Assembly: GCA_000163995.1 (NCBI GenBank)
Contig: CM000855.1
Location: forward strand, 591,902-655,901
DNA from: Campylobacter jejuni subsp. jejuni 414
GTDB taxonomy: Bacteria; Campylobacterota; Campylobacteria; Campylobacterales; Campylobacteraceae
Length of the DNA: 64,000 nt
Direction: 5' to 3'
Below are positions 59,293 to 64,000 of this stretch, piece after piece (the first letter of the stretch is position 1; every line of letters starts with the position of its first letter). A program made the translations under genes and the position numbers. The notes beneath the pieces are model-generated. The model searched no databases and was not told the DNA's origin. It saw nothing but the letters and a program-made list of their open reading frames with translations.

Positions 59293-59490
59293 ATTTTTAC
59301 TCCTTTATAATTTAATTTTGTAAAATAATATCATAAAATTTTTAATAAGATTTAATTAATATATTTTTTTAATAAATTTAAAAATTTAATTTAAAAAGGT
59401 TAAAAAATAAAATTTATATTTTTGTTTTAGATAAAATTAACTATAATTTCAAGTAATTTTGAAAATCTAGATTTAAAATAAGGAAAAAAA

Positions 59491-60187
59491 ATAGACTCAA
59501 GAAGAGCTTGATGCTTTGATGAATGGTGATGTTGATCTTGATTCAGAGGCAGAAGCAGAGGTAAAAAGCGAGGAATCGCATACTGAAGAAGATGCTTTGA
59601 CGTTAGAGGATATTAAAATAGCTGATCATAAACCTAATCCTAGTGTAGTATGGCCACCACCACCACCAAATCAGGAACATAAAGTTGTGCATCAGCTAGA
59701 TGATGTTACAAAAGATAGTGAGCTTAAAGCAACAGAAATAATGGATAAGCTTGAAAGTATTAATAATTTTTTTGCGGATTCTGAAAGTTTACTCAAAGAA
59801 ATAAACAAAGCAATAGAAAAAAATATTGATATTTTTTCTAAGCTTAATGAAAAATTTCCTAATGTAGAGAGTTTTAGTGAAGCTTTGGAATTAAACAATA
59901 AAGCCAAGAAGAGTTCTAAGGAGATTGTCGAAAATCTTCAAAGCGGACAAGATGAAGTGATGATGGCAATGGATGCGATGCAGTATCAAGATATACATCG
60001 TCAAAAAATTGAACGTGTTATTAATGTGATGCGTGCTTTAAATCATTATATGAGTTCTTTATTTGAAAGTAAAATTGATGATAAAAAACGCGTAAGCTCT
60101 GCAGTTCACATTGAAGGTGATAGTACTAATGATGTTGTAAGTAATGAGGATATAGAAGCTTTAATTGCAAATTTAGGGCAAAAATGA
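59491..60187 (+). CDS. cheZ: Chemotaxis phosphatase CheZ, start codon disrupted
   Basis: A CheZ-type protein that dephosphorylates CheY-P. The catalytic pair is in 'MQYQDIHRQKIERVI' (Asp and Gln four apart, as in E. coli D143/Q147), and the C-terminal CheY-binding helix is 'SNEDIEALIANLGQK'. The ribosome binding site AAGGA (59480-59484) is followed, at the right spacing, by ATAG instead of ATG, and then by 'TQEELDALMNGD', the expected N-terminus. As read, the frame has a TAG at 59492-59494 and can only start at a TTG (59516) or ATG (59519) lacking a ribosome binding site. One A fewer restores a 231-residue protein. It overlaps the U32 gene by 4 bases. Confidence 0.85.
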
Positions 60188-61438
60188 TCATTCCTGAAAT
60201 AGTAGCTCCTGCAGGAAATTTTACAAAATTAAAAAATCGCATTAGCTTATGGTGCAGATGCGGTTTATGCTGGTGTGAATAATTTTTCTTTAAGATCACG
60301 TACTGCAAGAGAATTTAACTATGAAAGTTTTGAAAAAGCTATAAAATATACGCATGAGCGTGGTAAAAAGATTTATGTTACTTTAAATGGTTTTCATTTA
60401 AGCTCTCAAATTGAAGGTTTAAAAAGACATATTTTAAAATTGCGTGAAATGAAACCTGATGCTTTTATCGTGGCTTCTGTGGGAGCTATGCGTCTTGTTA
60501 AAGAACTTGCACCTGAAATTGCTTTGCATGTTTCTACTCAAGCAAATATTTTAAATTATTTAGATGCTCAAGTTTATAAGGATATGAGTGCTAAAAGGGT
60601 CGTGATTGCAAGAGAATTAGGGCTTAAAGATGCTAAGGCTTTAAAAGAAAATTGCGATATTGAACTTGAAGCTTTTGTACATGGGTCTATGTGTTTTGCT
60701 TATTCAGGGCGTTGTTTGATAAGTTCTGTGCAAAGTGGAAGAATGAGTAATCGTGGATCTTGTGCAAATGATTGTAGATTTAATTATGAACTTTATGCCA
60801 AAAATCCAGAAAACGGTACTTTGTTTCGCTTAGAAGAAGATGAAAACGGTACTCATGTTTTTAATTCTAAAGATTTAAATCTTTGCTCTTATATAGAAAA
60901 AATTATCCAAGAAAATTGCATTAGTGCTTTTAAAATAGAAGGACGTACTAAAAGTGAATATTATGTTGCACTCACAACAAGAACTTATAAAATGGCTATA
61001 CAAGATGCTTTAGAGGGTAAGTTTGAACCAAGCAAGTATGAAAAAGAGATTGCCACACTTAAAAATCGTGGTTTTACAGATGGCTATCTTGTTTCACGCC
61101 CTTTAGAAAAAACAGATACACAAAATCATAATACAAGTATAGAAGAAGGTTCTCATCAGGTACATGCTATAAGTGAAGATGGAATTTTTTTTAAATGTAA
61201 AGGAAAAATAGTTTTAAATACACCTTATGAAATTTTAACTCCTTTAAACGATGTAATTCAAGTTTGTGATAATGAATTGGGTAAAATTTATCAAAAAAAG
61301 GATAAATATTTTGTAGAATTTAAAAAGCTTATTGCCAAAAATAATAAAGAATTTAACGAAATTCATAGTGGCAATGAACATGAAATTCAATTACCAAGCA
61401 AAATTAGCGCATTAAGTTTTTTAAGAAAGGAAATATAA
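60184..61438 (+). CDS. U32-family peptidase/collagenase-like protein, frameshifted near start
   Basis: A U32 family protein (relatives: PrtC, and the TrhP/RlhA RNA-hydroxylation factors). The signature 'ELEAFVHGSMCFAYSGRC' and 'LISSVQSGRMSNRGSCANDC' region holds the Cys residues that may bind an Fe-S cluster. The long frame opens at 60275, but an ATG at 60184, overlapping the cheZ stop, begins 'MIIPEIVAPAGNFTKLK', the family's normal start. The frames meet at an A6 run, 60231-60236; one A fewer reads 'TKLKIALAYGADAVYAG' and gives 417 residues. RNA hydroxylation rather than proteolysis is now the favoured role for several U32 proteins; which applies here is unknown. Confidence 0.9.
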
Positions 61439-61933
61439 ATGAATTTTATTTCTATTTTAATGGGAAGTAAGAGTGATTATGAGGTTATGAAAGAAGCTGC
61501 TAAAACTTTGGAAAGTTTTGGAGTAAAATATGAACTTATTATTTCATCAGCACATCGTAGTCCAAAAAGAACAAAAGAATATATTGTGAGTGCTGAAGAA
61601 AAAGGTGCGAAGGTTTTTATTGCAGCAGCTGGAATGGCGGCACATTTAGCCGGAGTCGTTGCAGCTTATACAACAAAACCTGTTTTAGGGGTGCCTATGT
61701 CAGGAAGTAATCTTGCAAGTATGGATTCTTTATTTTCTACTGTGCAAATGCCTAGCGGAATTCCTGTAGGAACTTTAGCTATTGGTAAGGCTGGGGCGAT
61801 CAATGCTGCTTATTTGGCTATGCAAATTTTAGCTATTTATGATACTGATTTAGCTCAAAAGCTTAAAGAAAATCGTCTTGAAAAAGAGAAAAAACTTATA
61901 TCTGATTCAAAAGAAGTGGAAGTTTTATTATAA
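61439..61933 (+). CDS. purE: N5-carboxyaminoimidazole ribonucleotide mutase PurE
   Basis: A 164-residue class I PurE of purine synthesis: 'ISILMGSKSDYEVMKEAAKT' at the start, catalytic 'SSAHRSPKRTKEY' with His at about residue 41, and 'AGMAAHLAGVVAAYTTKPVL'. It is intact and of normal length. It starts directly after the U32 stop, with GAAAGGA inside the end of that gene as ribosome binding site. Confidence 0.97.
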   Translation: MNFISILMGSKSDYEVMKEAAKTLESFGVKYELIISSAHRSPKRTKEYIVSAEEKGAKVFIAAAGMAAHLAGVVAAYTTKPVLGVPMSGSNLASMDSLFSTVQMPSGIPVGTLAIGKAGAINAAYLAMQILAIYDTDLAQKLKENRLEKEKKLISDSKEVEVLL

Positions 61934-61942
61934 GGGGTAAAA

Positions 61943-62479
61943 ATGCAAACCTATCTTGAACTTGAAGAATTTTGCAAACTTGTGCATTTAAATGAAGATG
62001 TAGTTAAGAGTATGATGGCAAATGGGGCTTTGAATTTTAAAGAAGAAGAGGGTAAGATTTATATTGAGGCTCATCAAGGTACCTTTAGTGTGGTACCTAG
62101 TGCTGCAAAATCTCAACCTACAATGGTAAATTCAATGACTTTAGCAGGAGAAAGTTTCGTTGAAAAAACAATAGGAACTATTTTAAATTTACATGAAAAA
62201 GTTTTAGATGCTAAAGATGAGACACTTGAAGCATTAAAAAATGAAAACAAATTTTTAAAAGATGCTCTTTATTCTATGCAAGAACTTTATGATGCAGATA
62301 GAAAAACTATAGAAACTTTAAATAATGAACTTAAACATGCACGTGAAGAGATAGAATTTCTTAAGCGTAAGTATAAATTAATGTGGAGTAAAACTGCAGA
62401 AATTTTCGGAACTAAGACAGAGCCTGATTTAGAAATGAATAAAAATTTAGAAAAACCTGCTGAAAATACAGAACAATAA
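61943..62479 (+). CDS. Conserved coiled-coil protein of unknown function
   Basis: A 178-residue acidic protein. The first ~50 residues ('[20 protein letters not shown]', '[19 protein letters not shown]') look like a small winged or MerR-like helical module that ends in a strand. Residues about 75-160 are a long coiled coil ('[20 protein letters not shown]', '[20 protein letters not shown]'). It has no membrane segment. The combination of a short DNA-binding-like head and a coiled coil suggests a structural or regulatory role; I do not recognise a characterised family. It lies between purE and glyQ in one operon. Confidence 0.75.
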   Translation: MQTYLELEEFCKLVHLNEDVVKSMMANGALNFKEEEGKIYIEAHQGTFSVVPSAAKSQPTMVNSMTLAGESFVEKTIGTILNLHEKVLDAKDETLEALKNENKFLKDALYSMQELYDADRKTIETLNNELKHAREEIEFLKRKYKLMWSKTAEIFGTKTEPDLEMNKNLEKPAENTEQ

Positions 62480-62490
62480 AGAGAGATACA

Positions 62491-63354
62491 ATGACTTTTT
62501 CACAAATGATACTTAATTTGCAAAATTATTGGCAAGAGCAAGGTTGTGTGATTATGCAGCCTTATGATATGCCAGCAGGTGCAGGAACCTTTCATCCAGC
62601 AACTTTTTTAAGAAGTTTAGGAAAAAAACCATGGGCGGCTGCTTATGTGGCTCCAAGTAGAAGACCTACTGATGGGCGTTATGGTGAAAATCCTAATCGT
62701 TTAGGCGCTTATTATCAATTTCAAGTTTTAATTAAACCTAGTCCTGATAATATCCAAGAATTATATCTTAAAAGTCTTGAAAATTTAGGCTTTGATTTAA
62801 AAAGTCATGATATTCGTTTTGTTGAAGATAATTGGGAGAGTCCAAGTTTGGGTGCTTGGGGTTTAGGTTGGGAAGTTTGGCTTGATGGTATGGAAGTAAC
62901 TCAATTTACTTATTTTCAACAAGTTGGCGGTATAGCAGTGGATTTAGTAAGTGCTGAGATTACCTACGGTCTTGAAAGAATAGCAATGTATCTTCAAAAT
63001 GTCGATAATGTTTATGATATAGTTTGGAGTGAATTTAATGGAGAAAAAATTAAATACGCAGATGTACATAAGCAAAGTGAATATGAATTTAGCAAATATA
63101 ATTTTGAAGTAAGTGATGTTAAGATTTTAAATGAGCAGTTTGAAAATTCTTACAAGGAATGTAAAAATATTTTAGAGCAAGGACTGGCTTTACCTGCTTA
63201 TGATTATTGTATGCTTACCGCGCATACTTTTAATCTTTTAGATGCAAGGGGAGCAATTTCTGTAGCACAAAGACAAGATTATATGTTAAAAATTCGTGAG
63301 CTTTCTAAAAATTGTGCTGAAATTTATAAGAAAAATTTAAATGAAACTGAGTAA
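62491..63354 (+). CDS. glyQ: Glycyl-tRNA synthetase alpha subunit
   Basis: A 287-residue GlyQ, the catalytic subunit of the bacterial alpha2-beta2 glycyl-tRNA synthetase. It has '[20 protein letters not shown]', '[20 protein letters not shown]', '[20 protein letters not shown]' and '[20 protein letters not shown]'. It is intact and of normal length. glyS is not in the window. It overlaps the next gene by 14 bases. Confidence 0.97.
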   Translation: MTFSQMILNLQNYWQEQGCVIMQPYDMPAGAGTFHPATFLRSLGKKPWAAAYVAPSRRPTDGRYGENPNRLGAYYQFQVLIKPSPDNIQELYLKSLENLGFDLKSHDIRFVEDNWESPSLGAWGLGWEVWLDGMEVTQFTYFQQVGGIAVDLVSAEITYGLERIAMYLQNVDNVYDIVWSEFNGEKIKYADVHKQSEYEFSKYNFEVSDVKILNEQFENSYKECKNILEQGLALPAYDYCMLTAHTFNLLDARGAISVAQRQDYMLKIRELSKNCAEIYKKNLNETE

Positions 63355-64000
63355 AATTTATAATTTTTTAGATCAATTAAGCCCTTTTAATACTCAAGAG
63401 TCATGGGATAATAGTGGTATTTTACTTGGAGATAAGGATAATGAAATTTCAACTGTTTATTTAAGTTTGGATATTGATGAAAATATCATTAAAAAAGCGA
63501 GTGAAAATTCTTTAATTATCACACATCATCCTTTAATTTTCAAAGGTTTAAAAAATTTATATGACAAGGCTTATCCTAGAGCTTTCATTAAAGAAATGAT
63601 TTATAAAAACATTTCTTTAATTAGTATGCATACAAATTACGATTTAAGTCATTTAAATGCTTATTTTACAGAAGAAATTTTAGGTTTTAAAATTTCTTCT
63701 AGGGATGAATTTTTAATTTATGTGGAAAATTCTATGTCTTTTGAGAATTTGTGTGATTGGGTAAAAAAGAAGTTAAATTTACAAAATTTACGCATAAGTG
63801 ATTGTGGTAAAAAAGATATTAAGCGTATTGCTATATGTACCGGAAGTGGCGGGGATTTGATTTCCAAGATAGATGCGGATTGTTTTTTAAGTGGGGATTT
63901 TAAATATCATCAAGCCTTAGAGGCGCTTAGCAATCAAATGAGTCTTATTGATCTAGGTCATTTTGAAAGCGAAAGATATTTTTCTCAATGTTTAGCAAAA
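63341..64000 (+). CDS. Nif3-like metal-binding protein (partial, runs off the window)
   Basis: The first 220 codons of a Nif3/YbgI-type (DUF34) protein, cut by the window edge. It begins '[20 protein letters not shown]' and contains '[11 protein letters not shown]', '[18 protein letters not shown]' with the paired metal-binding His, '[10 protein letters not shown]' and, near the edge, '[12 protein letters not shown]' and '[12 protein letters not shown]' with further metal ligands. Proteins of this family are often labelled GTP cyclohydrolase 1 type 2, but the biochemical role is not settled. It starts within glyQ and is probably co-transcribed with it. Confidence 0.9.
   Translation, partial: MKLSKIYNFLDQLSPFNTQESWDNSGILLGDKDNEISTVYLSLDIDENIIKKASENSLIITHHPLIFKGLKNLYDKAYPRAFIKEMIYKNISLISMHTNYDLSHLNAYFTEEILGFKISSRDEFLIYVENSMSFENLCDWVKKKLNLQNLRISDCGKKDIKRIAICTGSGGDLISKIDADCFLSGDFKYHQALEALSNQMSLIDLGHFESERYFSQCLAK

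Noticed and set aside
7706-60236. Programmed ribosomal frameshifting as a common mechanism in the interrupted genes
   Set aside because: The sites share no slippery heptamer or downstream structure, shifts go in both directions, and the genes are unrelated.
1-64000. CRISPR array, tRNA, rRNA or intact insertion sequence
   Set aside because: No regularly spaced repeats, cloverleaf-like sequence, rRNA motif or transposase frame was found on reading both strands by eye. A short or divergent example could be missed without a search tool.

Overview
The window is AT-rich (roughly 70% A+T by eye) and carries a gene order I recognise from memory as the Campylobacter jejuni/C. coli chromosome (equivalent to about Cj0659c to Cj0705 of NCTC 11168). 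From era at about 20.8 kb to the Nif3-like gene at the right edge it is backbone: era, hslU, hslV, rplI, argG, an S4 protein, tsaE, lptB, rpoN, dcuB, uvrB, priA, ispG, flgH, pta, ackA, rsmH, ppiD, ftsA, ftsZ, flgG2, flgG, glnA, cheZ, a U32 peptidase, purE and glyQ. No tRNA, rRNA, CRISPR array or complete insertion sequence was seen. Species assignment is inference from synteny and protein similarity recalled from memory.

Left part, 1-17.8 kb: a type VI secretion system in three or four transcription units. tssA-tssB-tssC-tssE-tssF-tssG-vgrG run leftward from about 9.1 kb, tssJ-tssK-tssL run rightward from the same divergent region, tssM-tagH run leftward from 17.1 kb, and hcp runs rightward with its own promoter and a very strong ribosome binding site. 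Sheath (TssB/C), tube (Hcp), spike (VgrG), baseplate (TssE/F/G/K/A) and membrane complex (TssJ/L/M plus an FHA protein) are all represented. No ClpV/TssH ATPase gene is present in this window. To the right lies about 1.4 kb of non-coding, decayed DNA holding the remnant of a P4-type tyrosine integrase, which suggests the T6SS arrived on a mobile element.

Middle part, 35.0-42.3 kb: between priA and ispG, where my memory of NCTC 11168 has a single gene (Cj0685c/cipA), there is a seven-gene leftward cluster. Its products match, in kind and order, the O-methyl phosphoramidate (MeOPN) pathway of the Campylobacter capsule: a CysC-like kinase, a phosphoramidate/sugar-transferase-like protein, two SAM methyltransferases, L-glutamine kinase, a class I glutamine amidotransferase-type hydrolase and a cytidylyltransferase. 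Two of these genes carry 9-base G/C tracts, and an acyltransferase gene after ispG carries a G10 tract, so this region looks like phase-variable surface glycan modification placed outside the capsule locus.

Decay elsewhere: a kdpA remnant between dcuB and uvrB, a type II restriction-modification remnant after ackA, and a response-regulator stub before flgH. Two near-identical sigma-54 promoters (flgH, flgG2) lie in the same window as rpoN.

Caution on the sequence itself: at least a dozen genes, including normally conserved housekeeping genes (era, hslU, priA, the U32 peptidase), are interrupted by single-base changes inside short A/T homopolymers, and each is restored to the family's normal length by one base. 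The simplest explanation is base-calling error in homopolymers. Frameshifted genes are therefore given here as one feature spanning both parts, with the break stated.
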